The notes under the pieces are model-generated. The model was not told where the DNA came from, did no database searches, and saw only the letters and a program-made list of their open reading frames with translations. The position numbers and the translations under genes were made by a program. This document shows positions 34,982-44,547 of a DNA stretch of 50,805 bases, one piece after another. Each line of letters starts with the position of its first letter. The first letter of the stretch is position 1. The DNA comes from Desmonostoc muscorum FACHB-395 (GTDB lineage: Bacteria > Cyanobacteriota > Cyanobacteriia > Cyanobacteriales > Nostocaceae): positions 1 through 50,805 of the forward strand of contig NZ_JACJSF010000058.1 of NCBI RefSeq assembly GCF_014698035.1, given 5' to 3'.

Positions 34982-35023
34982 TTGGATGCAAGTCCACTGC
35001 GACTGGAAGCAGGATGCAAGTGG
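34982..35023 (+). repeat. Right arm-type repeats (two copies of GGATGCAAG)
   Basis: TTGGATGCAAGTCCACTGCGA (34982-35002) and AGGATGCAAGTGG (35011-35023) lie 18-60 bp inside attR, in the same orientation as the left copy at 31095. Probable integrase arm sites. Confidence 0.62.
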
Positions 35024-35041
35024 TGTTTTTGTCTGTAATGT

Positions 35042-35115
<74 letters not shown>

Positions 35116-35190
35116 TTGGGCTTTTGTGAGCCACGATTAATAAATGTAGCAAACATCCCAAAATATAGCAAGCCCTTGGAGAAAAAAGAT

Positions 35191-36060
35191 TTATGCAGCT
35201 TTCAAATTCAACTTAAACCAGATGAAAACAGCTATAAATAGCAGGAATTGTACAAGAACAATACTTGGGCCAGAAGCAAGGTTGAAAATACCAGAGACAA
35301 TGATGCCAGCAATGCTGCTGATGGAACCAACTATCACCGATATGACTAGAAAGCGGCTAAAGTGGTGACTCATCAATTTGGCAGTAGAGGCGGGAATAAC
35401 CAAAAAGGCGTTCACTAGTAAAACGCCGACAGCTTTAATCGCTACGGCAACGGCGAGTGAAAGCAAAACCACAAATATATAGCGGTACAATTGGACGGGA
35501 ACGCCTTGGACTTGTGCTACATCAGGGTTAAGGGTCAACAAAATTTGCTGTCGCAGGGTTGATAGTAAAAATATGCTACCTCCCACCAGTACTAACAGCG
35601 TCAAAATCAAATCTGTGGTATCGATCGCTAGAATATCCCCGAACAGCACAGCCATCAAGTTGCCGCGATATCCTTTAATCAGGCTAGTGAGAATCACACC
35701 GATCGCTAATGCCCCAGATAGCACTATGCTAAGGACGCTATCGCTACCTAAATCGGTTTTGTCGATGAAGTAGAGGACAATAACGCCGAAAACTAAGGTA
35801 AAAGGTAATAGCATCCAAGTCGGATTTATTTGGAGTAGTACACCTAACGCCACACCTACTAATGCTGCATGACCAACGGCGTGGCTGAAAAAGGACAACT
35901 GGCGCAAGGTGACAAAACTGCCCAACATCCCACCAAGTATTCCCATTAACACAGCACCGACGATCGCACGCTGCATAAAGGGGAATGTTAACAAGCTTAC
36001 CAAGTCATTACTACTGGCGATCGCAAGCCAAGATATCTGACAATCATTGAAGAAATTCAT
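35191..36060 (-). CDS. znuB: Zinc ABC transporter permease ZnuB
   Basis: 289 residues with about eight hydrophobic helices of the ABC-3 metal permease family, beginning LTFPFMQRAIVGAVLMGILGG and containing the family strings RQLSFFSHAVGHAALVGVALG and VGVLLVNAFLVIPASTAKLM. It forms the inner-membrane channel with the ATPase encoded 11 bp upstream. Last gene of the znuA-znuC-znuB set. Confidence 0.93.
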   Translation of the reverse strand: MNFFNDCQISWLAIASSNDLVSLLTFPFMQRAIVGAVLMGILGGMLGSFVTLRQLSFFSHAVGHAALVGVALGVLLQINPTWMLLPFTLVFGVIVLYFIDKTDLGSDSVLSIVLSGALAIGVILTSLIKGYRGNLMAVLFGDILAIDTTDLILTLLVLVGGSIFLLSTLRQQILLTLNPDVAQVQGVPVQLYRYIFVVLLSLAVAVAIKAVGVLLVNAFLVIPASTAKLMSHHFSRFLVISVIVGSISSIAGIIVSGIFNLASGPSIVLVQFLLFIAVFIWFKLNLKAA

Positions 36061-36071
36061 ACTTATAAGCT

Positions 36072-36848
36072 TTAATGTTGGTGCTGGTAACGGCTGAAAC
36101 CTGGGCCGTATGTGGCTAACAGGTTTTGCGGTGAAAGGGCAATTTCCGGTTTACCAGTACAAACAATGCTTTGGTTCAGGCAAAGCACGCGATCGCAATG
36201 GCGATTTACCATATCAATATCATGGGAAACTTGTAATACTGTCCAACCCTCCTCTCGCTTTAATTCATTTAGCAAAGCGTAAAAATCTGCTGAACCTTGC
36301 ACATCAACACCAGCAAAGGCTTCATCGAGTACCAAAAGTTTCCGAGGCATTACCAAACAATAAGCCAACAACACCCGCTTGAGTTGACCACCGCTAAGAG
36401 TACCAATAGCTTGATGCTGTAAATGATAAGCATCGGTTCGCCGCAAAGCTTCTACTACTGCTGCCGATTTTTCTCTGTCTTGTTTCCACAGCTTGGAGAA
36501 AAATAAATCTCCCTTTTTTCCTTCCTTTGCCCATCCCAGTCCCACCAATTCGCTAACAGAAATAGGAAAGCTGCGGTCAAAAATAAAGTTTTGCGGCATA
36601 TAGCCTAATAAATGACGCAAACGCCCCAGCCTTGCAATTGGGCGACCGAAAATTTCAATCGTACCAGCACTTCGAGGTATCAAATCTAAAACCGCTTTTA
36701 CTAAGGTACTTTTACCAGCACCATTGGGGCCAACTATGGCTGTATCTGTTCCTGGCAATAATTCAAAAGAAACATTTCGAACAGCTAGATAACTACCTTG
36801 ATAGACAGTTAATCCTTCTACTTTTAAAATAGCAATGTCATTAGTCAT
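36072..36848 (-). CDS. znuC: Zinc ABC transporter ATP-binding protein ZnuC
   Basis: 258 residues. Walker A GPNGAGKSTLVKAVL, Q-loop GYMPQNF, signature LSGGQLKRVLLAYCL, Walker B LLVLDEAFAGVD and switch His in VSHDID are all present. Energises the ZnuB channel. Only 11 bp separate it from znuB, so the two are co-translated. Its first codons overlap the edge of a TCATTGG heptad repeat (36842-36918) that separates it from znuA. Confidence 0.93.
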   Translation of the reverse strand: MTNDIAILKVEGLTVYQGSYLAVRNVSFELLPGTDTAIVGPNGAGKSTLVKAVLDLIPRSAGTIEIFGRPIARLGRLRHLLGYMPQNFIFDRSFPISVSELVGLGWAKEGKKGDLFFSKLWKQDREKSAAVVEALRRTDAYHLQHQAIGTLSGGQLKRVLLAYCLVMPRKLLVLDEAFAGVDVQGSADFYALLNELKREEGWTVLQVSHDIDMVNRHCDRVLCLNQSIVCTGKPEIALSPQNLLATYGPGFSRYQHQH

Positions 36849-36918
36849 TGGTTCTTAGTCATTATTAGTCATTGGTCATTAGTCATTAGTCATTGGTCAT
36901 TGGTCGTTGGTCATTAGT
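36842..36918. repeat. Heptameric short tandem repeat (TCATTGG/TCATTAG)
   Basis: About nine copies of (G/A)GTCATT in tandem lie between znuA and znuC, touching the znuC start. Same family as at 21304. It could modulate translation or stability of the znu transcript, but no evidence here shows it. Confidence 0.8.
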
Positions 36919-36942
36919 TTTTACAAAGGACAAATGACAAAC

Positions 36943-37956
36943 CTATTTACATGACGTTTCCAAAATTTGTAAGTTAGCTTTCATTGCCTTGAAATAATGC
37001 TGTGGATCTGTTTCGCCAGTTTCCAGGGAATCCAGAGGACGCAAAGTTAATTTCAAGTCTTTGGAGAGGCTACTTAGGAGTTTGTTATCTACTCCTGGTT
37101 CACTAAATAAAGCTTTAACTTTGTACTTTTTAACAGCATTGACTGCATTTTGCACATCAGTTGGTGAAAGTTGATCTTCGGGTATTTGCACCACAGCAAC
37201 TTGCTTGAGGTTATAGCGTTTTGCTAAATAGGGAAACGCATCATGAAAGGTAATAAAGGTACAACTAGGAGTTTTTTGTAAAGTCTGTTGAAATTCATTA
37301 TTTAAACTTTCTAATTCTTTAATATAAGCCGCAGCATTTTCTTCATAAGTAGCTTTATTCACAGGGTCAGCAGCAATTAATCCATCTCGAATATTAGTTA
37401 CCTGTTGTTTTGCCAAAACTGGATCTAACCAAACATGAGGATTACCTTGGGCGTGATCGTGGTCTTTTTCCTCCTTCGCTGTTTTTACAACAGGTGAAAT
37501 TTCATTTAAGGGTTTAATACCTTTACTGGCATCAATTTCAGCTAGTTTTGTATTTTGAGCATTTTTGACCGTATTTTCCAGAAATACCTCTAAACCTAAA
37601 CCATTTTTTACTAACACATTCGCAGTTGCGATCGCTTTGACATTTTCTGGTGTCGCTTGGTATTCATGTACCTCCGTACCAGGCGGCACTAGAATTTCTA
37701 CATCTGCCACATTCCCAGCTACTGCCTTAGTAAACAAATATATCGGCAAAAATGTCGTCACAACTTTAGTTTTTCCTAACTGCGCTACTGGGGTGGATAC
37801 AGTCGCCTGTGCTTGCGGCGACTGTTCAGGTATTGTTCCCTGATTCGGATTCGATTGGCTACAGCCAGCAATCATCGACAACATCAGTAGAGTCATTATG
37901 GACAAGATGCCGCTTCTTTGTCTTCCTGTGATCAGCCCTTTGCCATTGATCGTCAC
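36943..37956 (-). CDS. znuA: Zinc-binding lipoprotein ZnuA
   Basis: 337-residue periplasmic cluster A-I metal receptor. Lipobox MIAGC (Cys32) follows a hydrophobic signal segment. Metal ligands are evident: EVHEYQATPEN (His), NPHVWLDP (His), ITFHDAFPYLA (His) and an Asp near the C-terminus. A His/Asp-rich loop (EEKDHDHAQGN) is the zinc-collecting loop typical of ZnuA. The GTG start at 37956 is preceded by GAGGAGG eight bases upstream, which decides it. First gene of znuACB and under the Fur/Zur-like sites at 38012-38058. Confidence 0.94.
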   Translation of the reverse strand: MTINGKGLITGRQRSGILSIMTLLMLSMIAGCSQSNPNQGTIPEQSPQAQATVSTPVAQLGKTKVVTTFLPIYLFTKAVAGNVADVEILVPPGTEVHEYQATPENVKAIATANVLVKNGLGLEVFLENTVKNAQNTKLAEIDASKGIKPLNEISPVVKTAKEEKDHDHAQGNPHVWLDPVLAKQQVTNIRDGLIAADPVNKATYEENAAAYIKELESLNNEFQQTLQKTPSCTFITFHDAFPYLAKRYNLKQVAVVQIPEDQLSPTDVQNAVNAVKKYKVKALFSEPGVDNKLLSSLSKDLKLTLRPLDSLETGETDPQHYFKAMKANLQILETSCK

Positions 37957-38011
37957 GGTGTTTTCCTCCTCAAAATGGATGCAAGTCTATGAGACTTATT
38001 CTAAATCTTAG

Positions 38012-38058
38012 ACTATAATAATTCTCATTCTCATTCCCAACACATAATATCATTCTCA
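38012..38058. promoter_or_regulatory. Putative Zur (Fur-family) boxes between znuA and the porin gene
   Basis: On the minus strand, TGAGAATTATTATAG (38012-38026) fits a 7-1-7 Fur/Zur palindrome (TGAxAAT-N-ATTxTCA) with mismatches. TGAGAATGATATTAT (38044-38058) and GGGAATGAGAAT between them repeat the TGAGAAT half. Position in a divergent region of zinc genes supports Zur control; the match is imperfect. Confidence 0.5.
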
Positions 38059-38266
38059 GTTTCCTGTGTAATGAGTAACAAGAAAACTTTGTCAGATGGT
38101 ACAGTCCTCTGCAATTTAGTTTTCCTTGAATAATTAGGATTTCTTGACTTTTTTTTGTTAAAAAGGTTGTCTATTTCTGATAATATTACTGACAAATATT
38201 TGCATGAAATACACGTTAAAAAAAACGTGCTTTGGGTGTGAATTGAAGATCAGTGTGAGGAGAAAA

Positions 38267-39871
38267 ATGCAAAATTTCTGTAAATATCTGCTAGTTAGTC
38301 CAGCAGTTTGCTGTGCAATGCTATTTGTGAATACTGCTGCATTTGCAGGTGAAACATCCGCTACGTCTGAAATCAATCAACCGCAAGTTTTAGCTAGTCC
38401 AGACACAAACACTCAAATAACAGGGCAAGTTACTTCCGTATCTCAATTTTCTGATGTACAACCTACTGACTGGGCATTCCAAGCATTGCAGTCGTTGGTT
38501 GAGCGCTATGGCTGTATTGCAGGATACCCAAATAGTACTTATCGCGGTAATCGCGCATTAACGCGATATGAGTTTGCTGCTGGTTTGAATGCTTGTCTAG
38601 ATCGCGTTAACGAACTTATTGCTACAGCCACAAGCGATTTAGTTAGCAAACAAGATTTAGCAACATTACAAAAGTTGCAAGAAGATTTTTCAGCAGAACT
38701 GGCGACACTCCGAGGCCGTGTAGATGCAGTAGAAGCTAAAACTGCTGAATTGGAGGCGAATCAGTTCTCAACCACAACCAAGCTGAATGCGGAAGTAGTA
38801 ATAGCGATCGCAAGTGTCGTCAGTGGTAATGCAGTTAATGGTCAAGAAGTCAACCAAAATGCTGTCCTTGCAGATCGGGTACGTCTGAACCTCGACACCA
38901 GTTTCACAGGAAAAGATTTACTCAGAACACGACTTCAGGCAACAAACTTAGACCCATTCTCTGACACTGCTACCTTTACACCAGAAGGTGACTTCCGATT
39001 TGCTGGTGGTAACAACAGTAATGGAGTTGTGATAGACGCACTGTTGTATCAGTTCCCTCTCGGTAGTAAAACAGGCATCACCCTGGAAGCAAATGCAGGT
39101 GCAATTGATGATTTCACTAACACAGTTAACCCATACTTAGATGGGGACGGTGGTAGCGGTGCCCTTTCTCATTTTGGAACTCGCAACCCAATTTATTATC
39201 TAGCCAATGGTACTGGTATCGGAATCAAACACGAGTTCAGCGATCAGCTGGAACTAAGCTTGGGGTATTTAGCGAATGACGCTGCTAATCCTCAGCTAGG
39301 CTCTGGACTGTTCAACGGTGCTTATGGTGCTATGGCGCAGTTAACTGTTAAGCCTAGCAACCAAATTACCCTTGGTTTAACCTACCTTAACGCCTACAAC
39401 AATACTTTTTTTGCCAATGGTAGTGGTGGTAGCAATAACGCCAATAACATCTTGCAAAATGCTTCTAGTAACTCCTACGCTATAGAAGCATCCTTTCAAC
39501 CTAGCTCAAAATTTGTGATTGGCGGTTGGGCTGGCTTGACCAAAGCTCGCATTCTTTCGGTCACTCCTGGCGATGCTGACATCTGGAACTATGCCGTCAC
39601 ACTGGCTTTTCCGGATCTTGGTAAAACAGGTAACATTGCAGGCATTATTGTGGGTATGGAACCTAAAGTTACCAGCGTCAGCAGTTCTCTCGGTAATGCA
39701 GGTATCAACAAAGATCCAGACACTTCATATCACATTGAAGGTTTCTATCAATATAAATTGAGTGACAATATCAGCATCACCCCAGGAATTATCTGGCTAA
39801 CAGCGCCAGATCATAATAATCAAAACGATGATATCGTGATTGGGACAGTGAGAACCACATTCACTTTCTAA
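38267..39871 (+). CDS. SLH-domain outer-membrane porin (iron/zinc uptake porin family)
   Basis: 534 residues from the ATG at 38267, chosen because GTGAGGAG lies just before it and a clean signal peptide (CKYLLVSPAVCCAMLFVNTAAFA) starts there. One SLH domain (FSDVQPTDWAFQALQSLVERYGCIAGYPN) that binds the cell wall polymer is followed by a coiled coil (residues 130-165) and a carbohydrate-selective-porin-like beta-barrel ending in VRTTFTF with terminal Phe. Divergent from znuACB with shared candidate Zur sites, so it may be the zinc route across the outer membrane; that is inference. Confidence 0.9.
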   Translation: MQNFCKYLLVSPAVCCAMLFVNTAAFAGETSATSEINQPQVLASPDTNTQITGQVTSVSQFSDVQPTDWAFQALQSLVERYGCIAGYPNSTYRGNRALTRYEFAAGLNACLDRVNELIATATSDLVSKQDLATLQKLQEDFSAELATLRGRVDAVEAKTAELEANQFSTTTKLNAEVVIAIASVVSGNAVNGQEVNQNAVLADRVRLNLDTSFTGKDLLRTRLQATNLDPFSDTATFTPEGDFRFAGGNNSNGVVIDALLYQFPLGSKTGITLEANAGAIDDFTNTVNPYLDGDGGSGALSHFGTRNPIYYLANGTGIGIKHEFSDQLELSLGYLANDAANPQLGSGLFNGAYGAMAQLTVKPSNQITLGLTYLNAYNNTFFANGSGGSNNANNILQNASSNSYAIEASFQPSSKFVIGGWAGLTKARILSVTPGDADIWNYAVTLAFPDLGKTGNIAGIIVGMEPKVTSVSSSLGNAGINKDPDTSYHIEGFYQYKLSDNISITPGIIWLTAPDHNNQNDDIVIGTVRTTFTF

Positions 39872-39884
39872 TTTTCAAATATTG

Positions 39885-39919
39885 AAAAAGACGCAAGTTA
39901 ATCCTTTGCGTCTTTTTTT
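39885..39919 (+). terminator. Intrinsic terminator of the porin gene
   Basis: AAAAAGACGCAA pairs with TTTGCGTCTTTTT around GTTAATCC and continues into a T7 run, 14 bp after the stop. Confidence 0.92.
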
Positions 39920-40098
39920 GTGTGTGGTTTCAAAAATAAAACCTAGTATTTTTGCTGGGCTTGATATTTCAAAATAATATAGCGATTCTATGGCTGTTCC
40001 ATTTTCATCTAGCCCGCTACGCTACCAGAAGTAGAGACAATAATAATAGTCTTACGCTTTTTTAGTATGGTTCTAAATGGGGAAGGTCGCTGAAGCAG

Positions 40099-41145
40099 TT
40101 ATGTTTGCATACCAAATCCCTCTGGGTCTACACCCCAATTCACCCAGCCAATTGCCTCACGCGCTGAATTCATATTTGGTGGAACTCGCAAGGCGTGAAT
40201 AAACCCTGTACTGGGGCAAGTCATTTTTAATAAGTAAATTGGTTCTTCATCAACATCAGCATCAATTTTTAATAACGTGTATTCTTGCCAAATATCTAAT
40301 TCAATAGCTTGTAATTCTTGGCAAATTCTGGCGTAACCGATACCCTGAATTAACACTCGCCGTAGTTCGGCGTTTTCTTCTGTTAAAAGCCATTGAGATT
40401 GGCATTGCTGCGGGTGAATTTTACCGTATTCTTCAGGCAAGGTTACACCGTGGTATGAGTAAAGGCTATATCCATCAGTAAATTCAATGGCTGGTTCGCC
40501 TTCAGCGTGGAGACGGTTTTCATTGTCAAAGCGTAGGTGAAGGGGGCGATCGCAGATAATACAAAGGTTTTCAAATGGAGAAATCCAACCACAAAATCTT
40601 GATAGAGACTGTAAGGTTTTCCATCTTATTTTGCTGTAAGAACAATTTAATACAGATATATAAAAATCTAACCAACAACAATCACTAGCCAACTTTTGTG
40701 ATTTTAACCAAAGACGATCTAAATTCATTTTAGGTTGAATTTTGAATTTTAATTTTTTTTCAAATACATATTCAGATATAATAAAATCTAGTCTAAAAAT
40801 AGTTAATTGCCTAATAACCTGCCTATCTAGTTTATATAATGTTTTTGAAGTTTTATTAACTAAAGCTGTAGAAATATAGTTAATAAAATTGTTATTTAAA
40901 TTTATGTTATTCGAATTTAATTTATTATTTCGCTTTTTAAGAATAATTTTCAAACCTGCATAAGGACTGTCACAAAAAATAATTTCCGGCTGTTGTTTAC
41001 CGATCGCTGTATATGCAGCTTTAATGACTTCCGCCGCCTTTTCTTTATCAATCCGCTCAGTTGAAAGCGCGATCGCTCTCCACTTTTCCCGATAAACTGG
41101 AATCAAAGCCTCTTGCTCAGGCGTTAAATTTTCAATCAGCGACAT
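40099..41145 (-). CDS. DUF6745-like protein, 348 aa
   Basis: Begins LTPEQEALIPVYREKWRAIALS and ends with YLLKMTCPSTGFIHALRVPP and AIGWVNWGVDPEGF. From memory this is the cyanobacterial/actinobacterial DUF6745 type, of unknown function. The middle (residues 75-150) is Asn/Lys-rich and AT-rich in the DNA (40730-40930), unlike both ends, which suggests a diverged or lineage-specific segment. Its start overlaps the end of the 97-aa gene by 14 bp, so the two are translationally coupled. Soluble; no signal peptide. Confidence 0.8.
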   Translation of the reverse strand: MSLIENLTPEQEALIPVYREKWRAIALSTERIDKEKAAEVIKAAYTAIGKQQPEIIFCDSPYAGLKIILKKRNNKLNSNNINLNNNFINYISTALVNKTSKTLYKLDRQVIRQLTIFRLDFIISEYVFEKKLKFKIQPKMNLDRLWLKSQKLASDCCWLDFYISVLNCSYSKIRWKTLQSLSRFCGWISPFENLCIICDRPLHLRFDNENRLHAEGEPAIEFTDGYSLYSYHGVTLPEEYGKIHPQQCQSQWLLTEENAELRRVLIQGIGYARICQELQAIELDIWQEYTLLKIDADVDEEPIYLLKMTCPSTGFIHALRVPPNMNSAREAIGWVNWGVDPEGFGMQT

Positions 41146-41425
41146 ATCGCCAACCTTCCGGTTCGTATTCCCTCTGAATTTTAATCATCCAATCACCTTG
41201 GGGAATAGAAATAGCTTTATGCTCCTCATGGGTAAGCAATGCCGACTCTGAAAACACACGCAAGTATAGTGTGCTATCTTTATCGTATAATTCGGCATTT
41301 CCCTCAGTAATGCGATGCTTATGCCCCGTAACTTCGCCTTCTGCCAAAGTTAAGTGAGGTATTTTTTGTCCTTCAATTTGCTGCACAGGCAGTAAAATTA
41401 CATCACCTTGACGAATTGGTTGCAT
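41132..41425 (-). CDS. Small conserved-looking protein coupled to the DUF6745-like gene
   Basis: 97 residues: MQPIRQGDVILLPVQQIEG, GEVTGHKHRITEGNAELY, LTHEEHKAISIPQGDW, KIQREYEPEGWRYVAD. His residues (GHKHR, HEEH) and the beta-rich pattern look like a small barrel, possibly metal-binding. First gene of the pair, 14-bp overlap with the next. Function unknown; the fixed pairing is the main clue. Confidence 0.78.
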   Translation of the reverse strand: MQPIRQGDVILLPVQQIEGQKIPHLTLAEGEVTGHKHRITEGNAELYDKDSTLYLRVFSESALLTHEEHKAISIPQGDWMIKIQREYEPEGWRYVAD

Positions 41426-41513
41426 AGTTTTGCTTTCTTGACACAGCTACAAGCCCTACTTCGCTTTTGCTCTCAAATTTGGTTTAATTTTGGCACAAGC
41501 TATATGAAAGTGG

Positions 41514-41633
41514 GAATTGGGAATTGGGCATTGGGCAATAAATAGTTATTCTTCCCTTCCTTCCCCAATTCCCCATTCCCCATTCCCCATTTCCCATTCC
41601 CCATTCCCCATTCCCAATTCCCAATTCCCCAAA
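41514..41633. repeat. Heptameric repeat cluster (CCCCATT / GGGAATT) upstream of topA
   Basis: GGGAATTGGGAATTGGGCATTGGG on the left is answered by a dozen CCCCATTCCC/CCCAATTCCC heptads on the right, giving an imperfect long hairpin. The remaining 41426-41886 gap shows no gene; the topA promoter should be in its last 200 bp. Confidence 0.82.
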
Positions 41634-41886
41634 TTTTAAAACTGTAGTCGCCAATTATGCGTTAGATAAGTTAAAGATTGAAATAGCTGGAAATTCACAC
41701 CCAGCGTAGCCTTCTCTATCCTTTGGGACAGACGGGGCCACAAGTTCAGGGGATTTTCTCCCAAGCAGACAGTTTATGTGAGGATTAAGTCACCGCCCTA
41801 AGCGCGACCTTTTATCTTGACAATTTGCAAAAATTACCTCAATTTGACTGTTTAGCTTAGTAGCTATTCTTTTTATTGAAATTTCC

Positions 41887-44547
41887 ATGTCAACTCTCGT
41901 CATCGTCGAATCTCCAACCAAAGCTCGTACCATTCGCAACTACCTGCCAGCAGGCTATCGGGTGGAAGCGTCTATGGGTCATGTGCGTGACCTCCCCCAG
42001 TCGGCTAGTGAAATTCCTGCTGCCGTCAAGGGGGAAACATGGGCGCAGCTAGGGGTAAATGTGGACGCCGACTTTGAACCGGTATATGTTGTCCCGAAAG
42101 ACAAAAAGAAAATTGTCACCCAGCTTAAAGAAGCCCTTAAAGATGTAGATGAACTGATTCTGGCAACAGACGAAGACCGGGAAGGTGAAAGCATTAGTTG
42201 GCATTTATACCAATTGCTGAAGCCGAAAGTTCCCACTAAGCGGATGGTGTTTCACGAAATTACCCAAGAGGCGATCAAAAAAGCTCTGAAAGACTGCCGC
42301 CAAATTGATGAGCAGTTGGTTCGCGCTCAAGAAACGCGGCGGATTTTAGATCGACTCGTGGGTTATACCCTGTCTCCCCTGCTATGGAAAAAAATCGCCT
42401 GGGGATTATCTGCTGGGCGAGTGCAATCTGTAGCTGTGCGGCTTTTAGTCACTAGGGAACGCCAACGCCGTGCTTTCCATGAGGGTACATACTGGGATTT
42501 GAAAGCCAATTTGTCAAAGGAAAAAACGCCCTTTGCAGCCCAGTTGGTAACATTGGCAGGAACCAAAATTGCTAACGGCAGTGATTTTGACGCAACAACG
42601 GGACAAATTATCGCAGGTCGTAATGTCTTATTGCTCAACGAAGACCAAGCGGTAGCCCTCAAGGAACGCCTAACAGGGAAAACCTGGAGTGTTAACGACA
42701 TTGAGGAACGCCCAGTGACGCGCAAACCGTCGCCACCGTTTACTACCTCGACGTTGCAACAAGAATCTAACCGCAAACTCCGCCTCTCAGCCCGCGACAC
42801 GATGCGGGTTGCTCAGAATTTGTACGAACAAGGGTATATTACCTATATGCGGACAGATTCGGTGCATTTGTCAGATCAAGCGATCGCAGCTGCTCGAAGT
42901 TCTGTAGAAAAGCTTTACGGTCAACAATACCTCAGTCCCCAACCCCGGCAATACACCACCAAATCCAAAGGCGCACAAGAGGCGCACGAAGCAATTCGTC
43001 CAGCCGGTAGCACCTTCCGCACTCCCCAAGAAACTGGTTTGGGCGGTCGAGAACTTGCCGTTTACGATTTGATTTGGAAGCGGACTGTCGCCTGTCAAAT
43101 GGCTGATTCCCGCCAAACTCAAATTAGCGTGCAATTGCAAGTTGAGGATGCTGGATTCCGTTCTTCTGGCAAACGGATTGAATTTCCTGGATATTTACGT
43201 GCCTACGTCGAAGGTTCAGATGACCCAGAAGCAGCACTGGAAGATCAGGAAGTAATTTTGCCCAATTTGAAAGTGGGAGATCATCCGAATTGTACAGATT
43301 TAGAAGCAGTTGGGCACGAAACTCAACCCCCAGCTAGATACACCGAAGCTTCTTTGGTGAAAACCTTAGAAAGTGAAGGTATTGGTCGTCCCAGTACCTA
43401 CGCCAGCATCATTGGCACAATCATCGACAAAGGTTATGCCCATTTGGTGAGTAACGCTCTCATTCCTACCTTCACCGCTTTCGCCGTCACCGACTTGCTG
43501 GAAAAACATTTCCCAGACATCGTTGATCCTAGTTTTACATCGAAGATGGAGCAAACCCTTGATGACATTGCCACAGGTGAAGCAAAATGGCTACCCTACT
43601 TGCAGAAATTCTATCTGGGAGAGGAAGGGTTGGAAACCCTGGTAAAAGAACGGGAAAGTCAAATTGATGCTACCACAGCTAGGACTGTAGAACTGGAGAA
43701 TCTAGATGCCAAAGTCCGTATTGGTAAATATGGTCCCTACATTGAAGTTACAAATGGTGAGGGGGTAATCACCGCCTCAATTCCCAAAGACTTGACCCCA
43801 GCCGACCTCGACCCCAAACAGGTAGAAGTTTTGCTGCGACAAAAAATCACAGGCCCTGACCAGGTAGGTCGGCATCCCGAAACTGGGGAACCGATTTATG
43901 TGAAAATCGGTGCTTATGGGCCCTATGTCCAATTGGGCGATAAAACCGACGAAAACCCCAAACCGAAACAAGCTTCTCTACTCAAAGGTGTCACCCCAGA
44001 AACCGTTACCCTGGAAATGGCTGTTGGTCTGTTGGCACTACCCCGGACATTGGGAGTTCACCCAGTCACAGGCAGCAAAATCCAAGCAAGTTTGGGACGC
44101 TTTGGCCCTTATGTGGTTCATGACCAGGGTAAGGAAGGGAAAGATTACCGTTCCCTTAAAGCTGCTGACAATGTGTTGACAATTAGCCTAGAACGTGCTT
44201 TAGAGCTATTGTCCGAACCAAAAAAGGGACGCAGTTCCACCAACAGCAAGTCCAAGGCAGCCTTACGCGAATTGGGCCCACATCCAGAGGACGCGGAAAC
44301 AATTAACATCTACGATGGACCTTATGGCCCTTACATCAAGCATGGCAAAACTAATGTGAGTATCCCAGAAGGTCAAACTGTAGAAGATATAACTCTGACT
44401 GAGGCGCTCAACTTATTGGCAGCTAAGGCATCGACAGCGAAATCGACTCGCAAAACGACTAAATCAACGACTTCCAAATCTAAGTCAACTGCTAAGTCAA
44501 CTGCTAAGTCAACGACGCCTGCGAAAAAGAAAGTCACAGAAGGCTAA
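41887..44547 (+). CDS. topA: DNA topoisomerase I (type IA)
   Basis: 886 residues. Relaxes negative supercoils through a 5'-phosphotyrosine. TOPRIM domain with LVIVESPTKA and ATDEDREGE, active-site Tyr320 in GYITYMRTDS, and IGRPSTYA. The C-terminus has four or five repeated glycine/tyrosine motifs (GPYIEV, GPYVQLG, GPYVVH, GPYIKHG) instead of Cys4 zinc fingers, then a Lys/Ser/Thr-rich tail (residues 850-886) with repeated STAKSTAKST. This layout is the cyanobacterial form. Single gene with a long 3' gap. Confidence 0.96.
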   Translation: MSTLVIVESPTKARTIRNYLPAGYRVEASMGHVRDLPQSASEIPAAVKGETWAQLGVNVDADFEPVYVVPKDKKKIVTQLKEALKDVDELILATDEDREGESISWHLYQLLKPKVPTKRMVFHEITQEAIKKALKDCRQIDEQLVRAQETRRILDRLVGYTLSPLLWKKIAWGLSAGRVQSVAVRLLVTRERQRRAFHEGTYWDLKANLSKEKTPFAAQLVTLAGTKIANGSDFDATTGQIIAGRNVLLLNEDQAVALKERLTGKTWSVNDIEERPVTRKPSPPFTTSTLQQESNRKLRLSARDTMRVAQNLYEQGYITYMRTDSVHLSDQAIAAARSSVEKLYGQQYLSPQPRQYTTKSKGAQEAHEAIRPAGSTFRTPQETGLGGRELAVYDLIWKRTVACQMADSRQTQISVQLQVEDAGFRSSGKRIEFPGYLRAYVEGSDDPEAALEDQEVILPNLKVGDHPNCTDLEAVGHETQPPARYTEASLVKTLESEGIGRPSTYASIIGTIIDKGYAHLVSNALIPTFTAFAVTDLLEKHFPDIVDPSFTSKMEQTLDDIATGEAKWLPYLQKFYLGEEGLETLVKERESQIDATTARTVELENLDAKVRIGKYGPYIEVTNGEGVITASIPKDLTPADLDPKQVEVLLRQKITGPDQVGRHPETGEPIYVKIGAYGPYVQLGDKTDENPKPKQASLLKGVTPETVTLEMAVGLLALPRTLGVHPVTGSKIQASLGRFGPYVVHDQGKEGKDYRSLKAADNVLTISLERALELLSEPKKGRSSTNSKSKAALRELGPHPEDAETINIYDGPYGPYIKHGKTNVSIPEGQTVEDITLTEALNLLAAKASTAKSTRKTTKSTTSKSKSTAKSTAKSTTPAKKKVTEG

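Noticed and set aside
37976..37990. A TGGATGCAAGT word upstream of znuA matching the element's arm sites
   Set aside because: Eleven bases only, without the CACTGCGA part and far from any att site. Likely chance.
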